DNA of 64,000 nt from SB25 sp029560875 (GTDB taxonomy: Bacteria > Bacteroidota > Bacteroidia > Bacteroidales > Tenuifilaceae), in assembly GCA_035388225.1 (NCBI GenBank), contig DAOOPM010000002.1, positions 124,001-188,000 of the forward strand, given 5' to 3'. This document shows, piece after piece, positions 45,315 through 53,478 of this stretch. The position numbers were made by a program, and so were the translations under genes. The notes under the pieces are model-generated. The model ran no database searches. It was not told where the DNA came from and saw only the letters and a list, made by a program, of their open reading frames with translations. The first letter of the stretch is position 1, and each line of letters begins with the position of its first letter.

Positions 45315-46250
45315 ATGATAACATGGCACTTAGGAAATAGAGACACATCTGAATCTTTATTTTCTATTATCATACCCACATGGAACAACCTTTCACTGCT
45401 AAAACTATGCATTAATAGCATAGAGAAAAACTCTACATTCAAGCATCAAATTGTTATACATGTAAATGAAGGTTCCGATGGCACTTTGGAGTGGGTTCGT
45501 GAAATGGGATATGATTATACCCATAGTGAGGAGAATATTGGCATTTGCTGGGCACTAAATGCCTGTAGGGTGTTAGCCAAGACTGACTATTTTTTCTATT
45601 TAAATGATGATATGTACTTACTTCCAGAGTGGGACTTACATCTTTGGAAGGAAATTGAAAGTATAAATCATAAATTCTTCTTTTTATCATCAACCATAAT
45701 AGAGCCAAAGCAATCGGCGCACAGGGAAATACTTTCTCCCTTTAATTATGGTGACTCTGTTGAAAACTTTGATGAGGCAGCCCTATTGCGGGATTATAAA
45801 ACTATTCAGGGCTACGATTGGTCTGGAGCAACTTGGCCTCCAAATATAGTTCATAGAGATATTTGGGATTTAGTTGGAGGCTACAGCGTTGAGTTTTTCC
45901 CAGGCTTATACTCAGACCCTGATTTTTCGATGAAACTATACGAAGCAGGTGTGCGTCTATTTAAAGGGGTTGATGCAAGCAGAGCATATCATTTTGGCTC
46001 TAAGTCTACCAAGAGAATTAAGATGAACGATGGCAGCAAGCAATTCCTTAATAAGTGGGGGATTACTTCGTCAGCCTTTACCAAATTCTTTCTTAGAAGG
46101 GGTGAGGCCTACAAAAATCATTCAGAAGATTCTTTGGATAAATCTTTCCGCAAAGCATTGTTAAAGGGAAAACTTAAAAGAATTATTTGGCTGATGAAAG
46201 GCACTGGAAAGTCTGCCGGAAAATTTTCGTGGAATAGATTACTTAAATAG
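45315..46250 (+). CDS. Glycosyltransferase family 2 protein
   Basis: 311 aa. The GT2 domain occupies about residues 14-230: SLFSIIIPTWNNLSLLKLCINS, the YFFYLNDDMYLLPEW DXD-type motif (NDDM), then a VGGYSVEFFPGLYSDPDFSMKLYEAG segment with the acidic acceptor-binding residues. It is cytoplasmic or membrane-peripheral. The TsaC-like gene starts one base after its stop codon, so this run of genes is one operon from 42476 to 46800. Confidence 0.9.
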   Translation: MITWHLGNRDTSESLFSIIIPTWNNLSLLKLCINSIEKNSTFKHQIVIHVNEGSDGTLEWVREMGYDYTHSEENIGICWALNACRVLAKTDYFFYLNDDMYLLPEWDLHLWKEIESINHKFFFLSSTIIEPKQSAHREILSPFNYGDSVENFDEAALLRDYKTIQGYDWSGATWPPNIVHRDIWDLVGGYSVEFFPGLYSDPDFSMKLYEAGVRLFKGVDASRAYHFGSKSTKRIKMNDGSKQFLNKWGITSSAFTKFFLRRGEAYKNHSEDSLDKSFRKALLKGKLKRIIWLMKGTGKSAGKFSWNRLLK

Positions 46251-46251
46251 C

Positions 46252-46800
46252 ATGACAGAACATATTAACGCATCCATAAACGTTCTTAAGTCTGGAGGGA
46301 TAATTCTTATTCCTTCCGATGTTTGCTGGGAGGTTGCTTGCGATGCAACGAATGCTGAGGCTTTGGAAAAGTTAAACAAACTGATGAATATTGGTTTAGG
46401 TTCTGTTACTGTTTTAGTTGATGTTTCAGGAAGGATCCCTTCCTATGTTTCGGATGTTCCAGATATTGCTTGGGATTTAATTGACTTATCGGATACGCCA
46501 CTTAATCTTATTTTGCCTAATGCAAAGAACTTGGCAAAGAATGCTGTTAAGGATAATGGTAGTGCTGAATACAGAGTGGTTAATGCCGAATTCTGCCAAA
46601 GACTTATTAATCGGTTAGGCAAACCTATAGCAGCTATTCCTGCATGCAGAAAGCCTTGTAGCATCGACTCAATTGATAGTAAAATTAAGAGCGGTGTAGA
46701 TTATATTGTTCCAGAGAATTATTTTACTCCCATTTCAAATAAATTGCCCGGTATCATTGCTATTGGCAAGAATGGAGAAGTAAAAGTTATTCGAGAATAA
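46252..46800 (+). CDS. Degenerate TsaC/Sua5/YrdC-like protein (probable pseudoenzyme)
   Basis: 182 aa. The overall frame of TsaC, which makes threonylcarbamoyl-AMP for tRNA t6A, is clear: VLKSGGIILIPSDVCWEVACDATN aligns with the PTDTIWG start, and a SYVSDVPDIAWDL and LPNAKNLAKNA run aligns well with Bacteroidota TsaC. The catalytic sites are altered, however: the KxR motif is replaced by LNKLMNIGLGS, and STSAN is replaced by AIPACRK. It therefore probably has no synthase activity. A canonical TsaC elsewhere in the genome is expected but not seen here. It ends a glycosyltransferase operon. Confidence 0.8.
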   Translation: MTEHINASINVLKSGGIILIPSDVCWEVACDATNAEALEKLNKLMNIGLGSVTVLVDVSGRIPSYVSDVPDIAWDLIDLSDTPLNLILPNAKNLAKNAVKDNGSAEYRVVNAEFCQRLINRLGKPIAAIPACRKPCSIDSIDSKIKSGVDYIVPENYFTPISNKLPGIIAIGKNGEVKVIRE

Positions 46801-46806
46801 ACGATA

Positions 46807-46837
46807 AAAGGCGAGAAAAATCTCGCCTTTAGTTTTT
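46807..46837 (+). terminator. Intrinsic terminator ending the glycosyltransferase operon
   Basis: AAAGGCGAGA (46807-46816) pairs perfectly with TCTCGCCTTT (46821-46830), loop AAAA, then AGTTTTT. It could also serve the convergent DUF2807 gene. Confidence 0.88.
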
Positions 46838-46872
46838 CGCATTACTGCGAAATATATAGTTGGATAAAGGTG

Positions 46873-47580
46873 TTACTTGTTACGCTTTATGCTTCCAGAG
46901 CCAACAACTTTAGCATCAATTCTTGGGTCGCCTTTAACCTCAATATCGCCACTTCCAACAACCTTTGCAACAATTTCTTCAGCAGCCCAAACTTTAATAT
47001 CACCAGAGCCATTTACATGTGCGGTTACGCTTTTGCAGGGCAGTTGGTAAACATCAATATCGCCAGAGCCATTAATGCTGTATTCAGCTTTGTCCATGGT
47101 TTTAGTTCCGCCAATGTTAACATCGCCAGAACCATTTGATTTTACTGTTAATGAAGTTGCCTCCAAGGAGCCAATCTTAACATCGCCACTGCCGTTAATT
47201 TTAATTACTAAATCCTGAGTGCTTATGGCAGTTTTTGCAAGCATATCGCCAGATCCGTTTAATGAAAGCACATCAAATCTTGGAGCCCACGCGTTCACAA
47301 TAATTTTATCATCGCTGCTCGACCAATTGAATGTTTTGTCTTTTCTTTTTAATTTGAGCATTCCATCCTCAACAAAAATTTTCAGTTCATCAGCAATGTC
47401 CTTTGGGGCAATCAATTCAACCTTGTATTCTGCCGATTGGTAGAAATTCACATTTGCCGAAATGCTGTTTTCAATTCCAGTAAATCCTGTGGCATCGATT
47501 TTAGTTGCATTTTGTGCTCTACTTTCAGTGAAAAATACTGCTAATAAAGCAACAAGGATTGTAAGAGATAATTTTTTCAT
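46873..47580 (-). CDS. Exported head-GIN (DUF2807) domain protein
   Basis: 235 aa. Signal peptide (MKKLSLTILVALLAVFFTESRA) and a DUF2807 right-handed beta-helix-like domain with repeats of the type LNGSGDMLAK, INGSGDVKIG, SNGSGDVNIG, INGSGDIDV and VNGSGDIKV. These NGSGD repeats are the family hallmark. Surface-associated, role unknown. It has a typical basic end. Confidence 0.88.
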   Translation of the reverse strand: MKKLSLTILVALLAVFFTESRAQNATKIDATGFTGIENSISANVNFYQSAEYKVELIAPKDIADELKIFVEDGMLKLKRKDKTFNWSSSDDKIIVNAWAPRFDVLSLNGSGDMLAKTAISTQDLVIKINGSGDVKIGSLEATSLTVKSNGSGDVNIGGTKTMDKAEYSINGSGDIDVYQLPCKSVTAHVNGSGDIKVWAAEEIVAKVVGSGDIEVKGDPRIDAKVVGSGSIKRNK

Positions 47581-47676
47581 AATGTTTATTTTTAGGTGAT
47601 AATTTATTCGAATTTTATCTAATGACTGCTTGCATTTGACTTTTGCTGCATTGAAATGTTAATTTGTTTGTCAACC

Positions 47677-47709
47677 TTGTTTACTAGGTTTGGTTTATTC
47701 GTACTTTTG
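47677..47709 (+). promoter_or_regulatory. Promoter for the thioesterase gene
   Basis: TTG at 47677-47679, 22 bases, then TACTTTTG at 47702-47709. The spacing is at the long end of the range. The ATG is 22 bases downstream. Confidence 0.42.
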
Positions 47710-47730
47710 TAGGGTTTAACACCATTAACC

Positions 47731-48159
47731 ATGAAAGAAGGAACGTTCCATCATATTGTACCTATTCAGATTCGGTTTAACGATACCGACCAACTGGAGC
47801 ATGTAAACAACTCGGTATATCAGCAGTACTATGATTTAGGTCGATTAGATTACTTTGAGGATGTGCTCCATGAGCACATGAACTGGGAAGTTGAAGGGCT
47901 AGTAATGGCTAGCATAACTATCGATTTTCTTGTGTCGATAAGACTTTTTGATAAGATAGAGGTTCGGAGCAAGATTTACGAGATTGGTAACAAAAGCATA
48001 AAAATGAGGCAGGAGATTTTTAATCATACTACAGGAGTAATTGCTTCAACCAGCAAGTCTGTAATGGTTAACTTCAGCAACTCGGAGAATACTACAAAGC
48101 CTGTCCCCAGTAAATGGAGAGATAAAATTATTGCTTTTGAGAAAGATTTGACTTTTTAA
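47731..48159 (+). CDS. Acyl-CoA thioesterase, hotdog fold
   Basis: 142 aa, 4-hydroxybenzoyl-CoA thioesterase-like. The typical helix start FNDTDQLEHVNNSVYQQYYDLGRLDYF contains the catalytic Asp (DTDQLEHVNN). The substrate is unknown; the family hydrolyses various acyl-CoA esters. Its stop TAA touches the stop of the convergent rimM with no base between. Confidence 0.9.
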   Translation: MKEGTFHHIVPIQIRFNDTDQLEHVNNSVYQQYYDLGRLDYFEDVLHEHMNWEVEGLVMASITIDFLVSIRLFDKIEVRSKIYEIGNKSIKMRQEIFNHTTGVIASTSKSVMVNFSNSENTTKPVPSKWRDKIIAFEKDLTF

Positions 48160-48675
48160 CTAGAGGTCGAGCAGTCCTTCGGGAATTTCCATCAGAAGAG
48201 TCTTGGTATCAACATCAAACTCCACAATTAAATCGTCCGTGGCAGGTATAATAACCTCTTTCCCTTCGGGAGTTTTAATGTAGTATATTGAATTGAGATT
48301 AAACTCTTCGTAATTCTCAATTAGTCCTATTGTTTGTCCTGATGTTGATGTAACTGTGTAGCCCACCAAATCCTTCAGCTCTATATCGTCATCCTCGGGA
48401 ATTAAATCCGAAGGAAGCATCAGTTTATGCCCAACAAGGTCGTCGGCTGATTGAATATCATCAACATCATCAAATTTAACTATAGAACTTTCCTCGGTCT
48501 TTTGCCTTAGGGCGTTTATAAAAAAAGGAATCGGTATTCCGTCTATTTCAACGAATACCGATTCAATGTTTTCCTGAGTAAGATTTAAGGTGTCATTCCA
48601 AGCAACTTGGAGTTCTCCCTTTATGCCATGAGTCCTTTGAATAAAACCAACTTCAACAAAACTGGCATAACTCAT
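48160..48675 (-). CDS. rimM: Ribosome maturation factor RimM
   Basis: 171 aa from ATG 48675 (a longer frame would read into rpsP). It binds S19 and assists 16S processing of the 30S head. The N-terminal RimM domain begins SFVEVGFIQRTHGIKGELQV, and the C-terminal PRC-barrel contains DLVGYTVTSTSGQTIGLIENYEEF and EVIIPATDDLIVEFD. It is seven bases downstream of rpsP, the usual pairing, and its stop touches that of the convergent thioesterase gene. Confidence 0.95.
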   Translation of the reverse strand: MSYASFVEVGFIQRTHGIKGELQVAWNDTLNLTQENIESVFVEIDGIPIPFFINALRQKTEESSIVKFDDVDDIQSADDLVGHKLMLPSDLIPEDDDIELKDLVGYTVTSTSGQTIGLIENYEEFNLNSIYYIKTPEGKEVIIPATDDLIVEFDVDTKTLLMEIPEGLLDL

Positions 48676-48682
48676 GCAAATG

Positions 48683-49216
48683 CTATGCTTCAGAGTTTTC
48701 AGCTTCGGTTGTATCCTCAGCAGCCTCAGCAGGTGCTGCGGCTTCCTTAGCAGCCATTTCAGCACGTTTCTTAGCTAATTCTTGAGCACGTGCTTCACGT
48801 ACTTTCGATTCAGCGTCGATACGTTGCTTATTAGCATCGCGTTTTTCTTTTGCCAGAGAGTCAACTTTTGCTTTTACTTTAGCATCTTTCTCTGTCATCC
48901 AAGTTTGGAACTTTGCCTCAGCGGTATCCAAGGTGATAGCACCTTTACGAACGCCGTCAAGCAAATGTTTTTTCATTAAAACACCCTTGTACGAAAGGAT
49001 AGCCCTACAGGTGTCGGTAGGTTGAGCGCCTTTTTGCAGCCAATCTAATGCCCTATCAAAGTTTAATTCAATAGTAGCAGGATTAGTAACGGGATTGTAC
49101 GAGCCAATCCTTTCAATGAATCTGCCATCTCGTGGCGCCCTGCTATCCGCCACCACGATGTGGTAAAATGGTAGTTTCTTTCTACCATGGCGGCTTAGTC
49201 TGATTTTTACAGGCAT
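48683..49216 (-). CDS. rpsP: 30S ribosomal protein S16, C-terminally extended
   Basis: 177 aa. The first 80-85 residues are S16: PVKIRLSRHGRKKLPFYHIVVADSRAPRDGRFIERIGSYNP is the diagnostic start. The remaining 90 are charged, helical and alanine-rich (EKRDANKQRIDAESKV, then AAAPAEAAEDTTEAEN). S16 in E. coli is 82 aa, but such tails are usual in Bacteroidota. It precedes rimM in one operon. Confidence 0.97.
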   Translation of the reverse strand: MPVKIRLSRHGRKKLPFYHIVVADSRAPRDGRFIERIGSYNPVTNPATIELNFDRALDWLQKGAQPTDTCRAILSYKGVLMKKHLLDGVRKGAITLDTAEAKFQTWMTEKDAKVKAKVDSLAKEKRDANKQRIDAESKVREARAQELAKKRAEMAAKEAAAPAEAAEDTTEAENSEA

Positions 49217-49259
49217 ACTTACGCTTTTTTAGTTAAACCTACATTGTTTTTTTGCCCCG

Positions 49260-49267
49260 CAAAGGTA
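49260..49267 (-). promoter_or_regulatory. -7 promoter box for rpsP-rimM
   Basis: Minus-strand TACCTTTG is an exact TAnnTTTG match, 43 bases before the rpsP ATG. No -33 TTG appears at a proper distance, but upstream sequence is AT-rich. Confidence 0.55.
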
Positions 49268-49364
49268 CACTTTTTTAGTTTATTAACTAACTGAACCAAT
49301 GTTTTTTTGATTTTATTTATCGATGCAAGCAATAATGCGCTTTGCAATAAAGTTATGTTAGATG

Positions 49365-49394
49365 TTTGAAGTCTAGGTCAATATAATATCTTTG
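49365..49394 (+). promoter_or_regulatory. Promoter for the TonB-like gene
   Basis: TTTG (49365-49368), 18 bases, then TATCTTTG (49387-49394), a good match. Transcription should begin near 49401, which lies after an in-frame TTG at 49398, so the real start of the gene is the ATG at 49416. Confidence 0.65.
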
Positions 49395-49415
49395 TAGTTG
49401 AAAATATTTTTGAAA

Positions 49416-50192
49416 ATGAGGATAATAGATAGAATTAGTACTGGTATTGAAAGTTTTATTCAATCGCTAATAGAAGGCTGGAATGAGCATAAAGTTGGCA
49501 TTCTTACCACTATTATCTTCCATTTGTTAATCCTGATTTCATTTGTAGCCCTAAAAATTGAAACCCGAAAAGTACACTATGGCACAACCATAGAAATGGA
49601 GTTTGAGCAGGAAGTCGAGGAGAAAGAGGAGATTCAGAAACAGGTTGAGTTACTTCCGCAAGATGCTATTCATCCTGACTTTGAGTCGCAAGCAATTAAA
49701 AACTTTGCCGTAGACGCTAGCGATAAAGATTTAAATGCGGGCCTAAGCGATGAGAAAAACACTAACGCTGAAGAACTCTACAACGAAGCCAACAGGCTTA
49801 AGGAGCAGATGCAAAACAACAAGCAACTGTACGAGGAAGCGCAGAAAAGTCCAGAGGGAATAATCCCCAATACTCCCGAGAAAAATATCCCTGAACAGAA
49901 AAAGAGCCAATATAAAGGACCAACAGTGGCATCTTACTACCTAGAGGGTAGGAAGGCATTACATCTCCCAATACCTTCGTACAAATGCCAGTTGGGTGGG
50001 CAAGTGGTTGTTAATATTGTTGTGGCGCCCGACGGTAGGGTTACCGATGCCGATATTGATAGAGTAAACTCCGTTACCGATGAGTGTATAAATGACGCTG
50101 CAATTGATGCTGCAAGACGTAGTTTATTCACATCTACTTCTGGTGCTACAAAGCAAAAGGGCAGCATTACTTACCTGTTTGTGCGGCAATAG
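49416..50192 (+). CDS. TonB-like energy-transducer-type protein
   Basis: 258 aa. One membrane helix near the N-terminus (about 28-45: GILTTIIFHLLILISFVAL) is followed by a charged, proline-poor linker (about 60-165) with EEVEEKEEIQKQVE, and a C-terminal TonB-like fold (about 175-258: GGQVVVNIVVAPDGRVTDADIDRV). The topology matches TonB, but ExbB/ExbD genes are not adjacent, and the linker lacks the long Pro-rich stretch. It could be a TonB paralogue or a T9SS/gliding-type component. The ATG choice follows from the promoter position. Confidence 0.75.
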   Translation: MRIIDRISTGIESFIQSLIEGWNEHKVGILTTIIFHLLILISFVALKIETRKVHYGTTIEMEFEQEVEEKEEIQKQVELLPQDAIHPDFESQAIKNFAVDASDKDLNAGLSDEKNTNAEELYNEANRLKEQMQNNKQLYEEAQKSPEGIIPNTPEKNIPEQKKSQYKGPTVASYYLEGRKALHLPIPSYKCQLGGQVVVNIVVAPDGRVTDADIDRVNSVTDECINDAAIDAARRSLFTSTSGATKQKGSITYLFVRQ

Positions 50193-50194
50193 TC

Positions 50195-51415
50195 TTAAAA
50201 TGCAGCCATAAGCAAGTTGATATCGCGCGAGGGCAGGTTGTATAGCCGCCCTAAGTAATCGTTAGTAAGTATTCCGTTGTAAACGTAAACACCGTGCCTT
50301 AATCCAGCATCATCCTTAAGTAGTTGTTTTATACCACCTGCATCGCCAATGGTTTCGAACATTGGAGCAAACACATTGCTCATTGCAATTGATGCTGTGC
50401 GCGCAACACGCGATGTAATATTAGGAACGCAGTAGTGTATTACGTTATGCTTAACAAACGAAGGGTTGTTGTGATTCCTTAGCTCCGAGGTTTCGAAACA
50501 GCCGCCCTTATCGATGCTTAAATCGATAATAACAGAGCCACGCTTCATAAGCATTACCTGGTCTTCAGTAATAATGTAGCGCTGATTGGTTTCTTCGGGC
50601 GAGAGCGTGCCAATAACCACATCGGCTGTTTTAAGCACTCTTTCCAGCACCTGTGGGTGAAATATCGATGTATATAACCGTTGACCTAGCAGATTTTGAA
50701 GTTCCATTAACCTTTTTATGGAGTTGTCGAGCACCTTAACGGTTGCTCCAAGCCCGAGTGCTGCCCTTGCAGCAAACTCAGCCGCGGTTCCAGCGCCAAG
50801 GATAACAACCTCGGTTGGGGTTATACCTGAAATTCCACCTAGCATAACACCCTTACCCTTATTCACATTGCTGAGGTATTCAGCCGCAACTAAAACCGAT
50901 GTACTCCCTGCGATTGTGCTCATAGTTCTTACTACAGGGTATACTCCATCCGAATCGCGGATGCTTTCAAAGGCTATAGCTGTTACCTTTTTTTGAATTA
51001 AGTTACGTAGGTATTCTCCTGTAGTATTATTAAGGTGAAGCGACGAAAGTATAACCTGATTTTCGCGCAAATAATCAAATTCTGTAGGATTTAGATGCGA
51101 AACTTTAAGGATAATCTCGCTACGGTAAACTTCCTGAGCAGTGGTAACTATTTGTCCACCTTTTTCACTGTAATCCTTATCGCAGTAATTGGCAGACTTC
51201 CCAGCATCTTTCTCAATAATTATCTCATGACCCTGATTAACAAGAATTTCAACAGCCTCGGGAGTTAAGGGTACTCTACTTTCTGTACTATCGGCTTCTT
51301 TGGGCATACCAATGGTAAGTTTTTTGTTCTTCTTGCTGTATTCCAAACGTTCCTCCTGAACAAGAATACCCTTGGCGTAAGGAAATTCAGGGATGTGTGA
51401 TGATGAGCGTCCCAT
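50195..51415 (-). CDS. ald: Alanine dehydrogenase (AlaDH/PNT family)
   Basis: 406 aa. NAD-dependent oxidative deamination of L-alanine to pyruvate is the usual activity. Features are the N-terminal IGMPKEADSTESRVPLTPEAVEIL, the Rossmann site VVILGAGTAAEFAARAALGLGATVKVLD, and CVPNITSRVARTASIAMSN, which contains residues of the substrate site. An N-terminal extension of about 30 residues precedes the family start. It follows tsaE on the same strand after 61 bases. Confidence 0.9.
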   Translation of the reverse strand: MGRSSSHIPEFPYAKGILVQEERLEYSKKNKKLTIGMPKEADSTESRVPLTPEAVEILVNQGHEIIIEKDAGKSANYCDKDYSEKGGQIVTTAQEVYRSEIILKVSHLNPTEFDYLRENQVILSSLHLNNTTGEYLRNLIQKKVTAIAFESIRDSDGVYPVVRTMSTIAGSTSVLVAAEYLSNVNKGKGVMLGGISGITPTEVVILGAGTAAEFAARAALGLGATVKVLDNSIKRLMELQNLLGQRLYTSIFHPQVLERVLKTADVVIGTLSPEETNQRYIITEDQVMLMKRGSVIIDLSIDKGGCFETSELRNHNNPSFVKHNVIHYCVPNITSRVARTASIAMSNVFAPMFETIGDAGGIKQLLKDDAGLRHGVYVYNGILTNDYLGRLYNLPSRDINLLMAAF

Positions 51416-51476
51416 AAAATTTTGATTATAGGTTAAAGGTAATATATTAATACGAATATTGGGCGAATAGGTTTAA

Positions 51477-51905
51477 TTATTGGGCAGAAATTTCCACCGT
51501 TCTAGACATATCGAAGTTGACTGTAATCGTTAGTTTTACAACACTTTCGGAGGGTAAAATATCCTCAATTAGTTCTGGCCATTCAACAAGGCAAATTCCT
51601 GTGTCGCCATAAAAATACTCCTCGTAACCAAAGTCGTAAACCTCATCAATTTTATTGATTCTGTAAAAATCGAAATGATATATTGGAGCACCATTCTTAT
51701 CGCTATACTCATTAACCAAAGCGAAAGTAGGGCTGGTTACAGTATCGTTAACTCCCAAATACGCGCAAATAGCCTTTATCAGCGTGGTTTTACCTGAGCC
51801 CATTGCACCGTAAAAACAAATAATTCTATTATTGCCTATAGCAGCAACAATCTCCTCGGCTGCCTTGCCTATTCCTGCTAAACTATCAATTATAACACTT
51901 TGCAT
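51477..51905 (-). CDS. tsaE: tRNA threonylcarbamoylation ATPase TsaE
   Basis: 142 aa. It is the ATPase partner of TsaB and TsaD in t6A synthesis on tRNAs that read ANN codons. Walker A is GAMGSGKTTLIKAI, TVTSPTFALVNEY is the switch, and IYHFDFYRIN and ICLVEWPELIED follow as in the family. It starts seven bases after porX, a neighbourhood common in Bacteroidota. Confidence 0.95.
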   Translation of the reverse strand: MQSVIIDSLAGIGKAAEEIVAAIGNNRIICFYGAMGSGKTTLIKAICAYLGVNDTVTSPTFALVNEYSDKNGAPIYHFDFYRINKIDEVYDFGYEEYFYGDTGICLVEWPELIEDILPSESVVKLTITVNFDMSRTVEISAQ

Positions 51906-51912
51906 AGCTCTA

Positions 51913-53466
51913 CTACTTAATCGGACTTAGCACAACAAAAGGAATAATCATCTCCTCCATTGAGATTCCACCGTGTTGGAATGTGTTTTTGTAGTAATTT
52001 ACATAATAGTTGTAATTGTTTGGGTAGGCAATAAAGCTATTGCCATAAGCAAATATGAACGATGAACTAACGTTGGGTTTTGGGAGATGCACTTCCTCTG
52101 GTTTCCTAACTTCAAAAACCTCCTTGGGATTGTAGTTTAAACTTTTGCCTAGTTTATACCTTAGGTTTGTAGATGTGGCTTTATCGCCTATCACTTTTAT
52201 TGGGTTCTGAACACGAATTGTACCATGGTCGGTGGTTATTACAACCTTAACGTTATGTTTGGATGCCTCGGATAGCAGCAATTTTAAATCGGAGTGCTGA
52301 AACCACGATTTTGTAAGCGATAGGTATGCAGCCTCGTCGGCTGCAAGTTCCTTCATCATCTCGGAGTCAGTTCTGGAGTGCGACATCATATCCACAAAGT
52401 TGAAAACCAACACAGATAAGTCGTTCTTGAGGATTTCTTTAAGGTTCTCTACAATCCTTTGTCCCGATTTTAGAGTGTTACTTTTCTCATAAAAAGTCTT
52501 GTAATTTTTGCCAAGTCTCTGTATTTGAGATTTTAACAATTCCTGCTCAAACATATTTTTGCCCTCATCCTCCTCGTCGAATACCCAAAGGTTTGGGTAG
52601 TTCTTTTGGATTTCCAAAGGCATTAAACCTGCAAATATAGCATTCCGAGCGTACTGTGTGGCTGTTGGAAGAATGCTGAAGTATGTTTCGTCCGCTTCAA
52701 TTCGCCATTCTGATGTAATAAACGGCTCTATGGCTTTCCATTGGTCGTACCTCAGGTTGTCAATAAGCACCATAAGGACCGATTGCCCTGAATCGACAAT
52801 TGGAAAAACTTTATTTCGTAGAAGATTCGATGAGAGTAACGGTTTATCGTCCTGTTTGGGGTTAAACCAATCTACGTAATTATTCTTAACAAACTTAGCG
52901 AATTCTGAATTTGCATCGGTAAGCAGCATTTCGAAAATCTGCTTGATACTTGGGTCGTTGGAGTCAATAAGCCGTAACTGCCAACCCACAAGTTTGCGGT
53001 ATATATCGCTCCAATCTGCTGCAGTGCGAGCCGATGAGATGTTCATACTTACCTTGCTAAACTCCTGCCTAAAATCGGTTACTTGCTTTTCGTTTATCAA
53101 ATCCTTTGCATGTACATTCTTTTTGATGGTAAGAATTATCTGCATCGGATTTACTGGCTTTATAAGGTAATCGGCAATTTGAGAACCGACTGCCATATCC
53201 ATAATATTCTCCTCCTCGCTTTTTGTGACCATAACAACAGGCAAGGTAGGCTTAAACTCCTTAATAATTGGGAGCGTATCGAGTCCACTAAGACCAGGCA
53301 TATTCTCATCGAGAAGAACCAAATCAAACTGGTTGCTACGCACCAATTCAATAGCTTCGTTCCCATTCGATGCTGTTATTACTTTATACCCTTTTTGCTC
53401 AAGGAAAATAATATGTGCCCTAAGGAAGTCTATTTCATCATCAACCCAAAGTATGCTTACCTGCAT
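51913..53466 (-). CDS. porX: T9SS response regulator PorX with PglZ-type phosphatase domain
   Basis: 517 aa. The N-terminal receiver domain (about 1-125) has the acidic cluster WVDDEID, the phospho-acceptor Asp53 (LVLLDENMPG) and the conserved Lys near 105 (YLIKPVNP). The C-terminal alkaline-phosphatase-superfamily PglZ domain has VLMVLIDNLRYDQW and VVITTDHGT with metal-binding residues. In P. gingivalis PorX, with the kinase PorY, is needed for T9SS gene expression. The downstream gene is tsaE and the upstream one porW, 12 bases apart. Confidence 0.95.
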   Translation of the reverse strand: MQVSILWVDDEIDFLRAHIIFLEQKGYKVITASNGNEAIELVRSNQFDLVLLDENMPGLSGLDTLPIIKEFKPTLPVVMVTKSEEENIMDMAVGSQIADYLIKPVNPMQIILTIKKNVHAKDLINEKQVTDFRQEFSKVSMNISSARTAADWSDIYRKLVGWQLRLIDSNDPSIKQIFEMLLTDANSEFAKFVKNNYVDWFNPKQDDKPLLSSNLLRNKVFPIVDSGQSVLMVLIDNLRYDQWKAIEPFITSEWRIEADETYFSILPTATQYARNAIFAGLMPLEIQKNYPNLWVFDEEDEGKNMFEQELLKSQIQRLGKNYKTFYEKSNTLKSGQRIVENLKEILKNDLSVLVFNFVDMMSHSRTDSEMMKELAADEAAYLSLTKSWFQHSDLKLLLSEASKHNVKVVITTDHGTIRVQNPIKVIGDKATSTNLRYKLGKSLNYNPKEVFEVRKPEEVHLPKPNVSSSFIFAYGNSFIAYPNNYNYYVNYYKNTFQHGGISMEEMIIPFVVLSPIK

Positions 53467-53478
53467 AGAATTCCGATA

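Noticed and set aside
46870..47139. 89-codon open frame opposite the DUF2807 gene
   Set aside because: The repeated NGSGD motifs of the minus-strand gene create open antisense frames; the plus-strand product is low-complexity.
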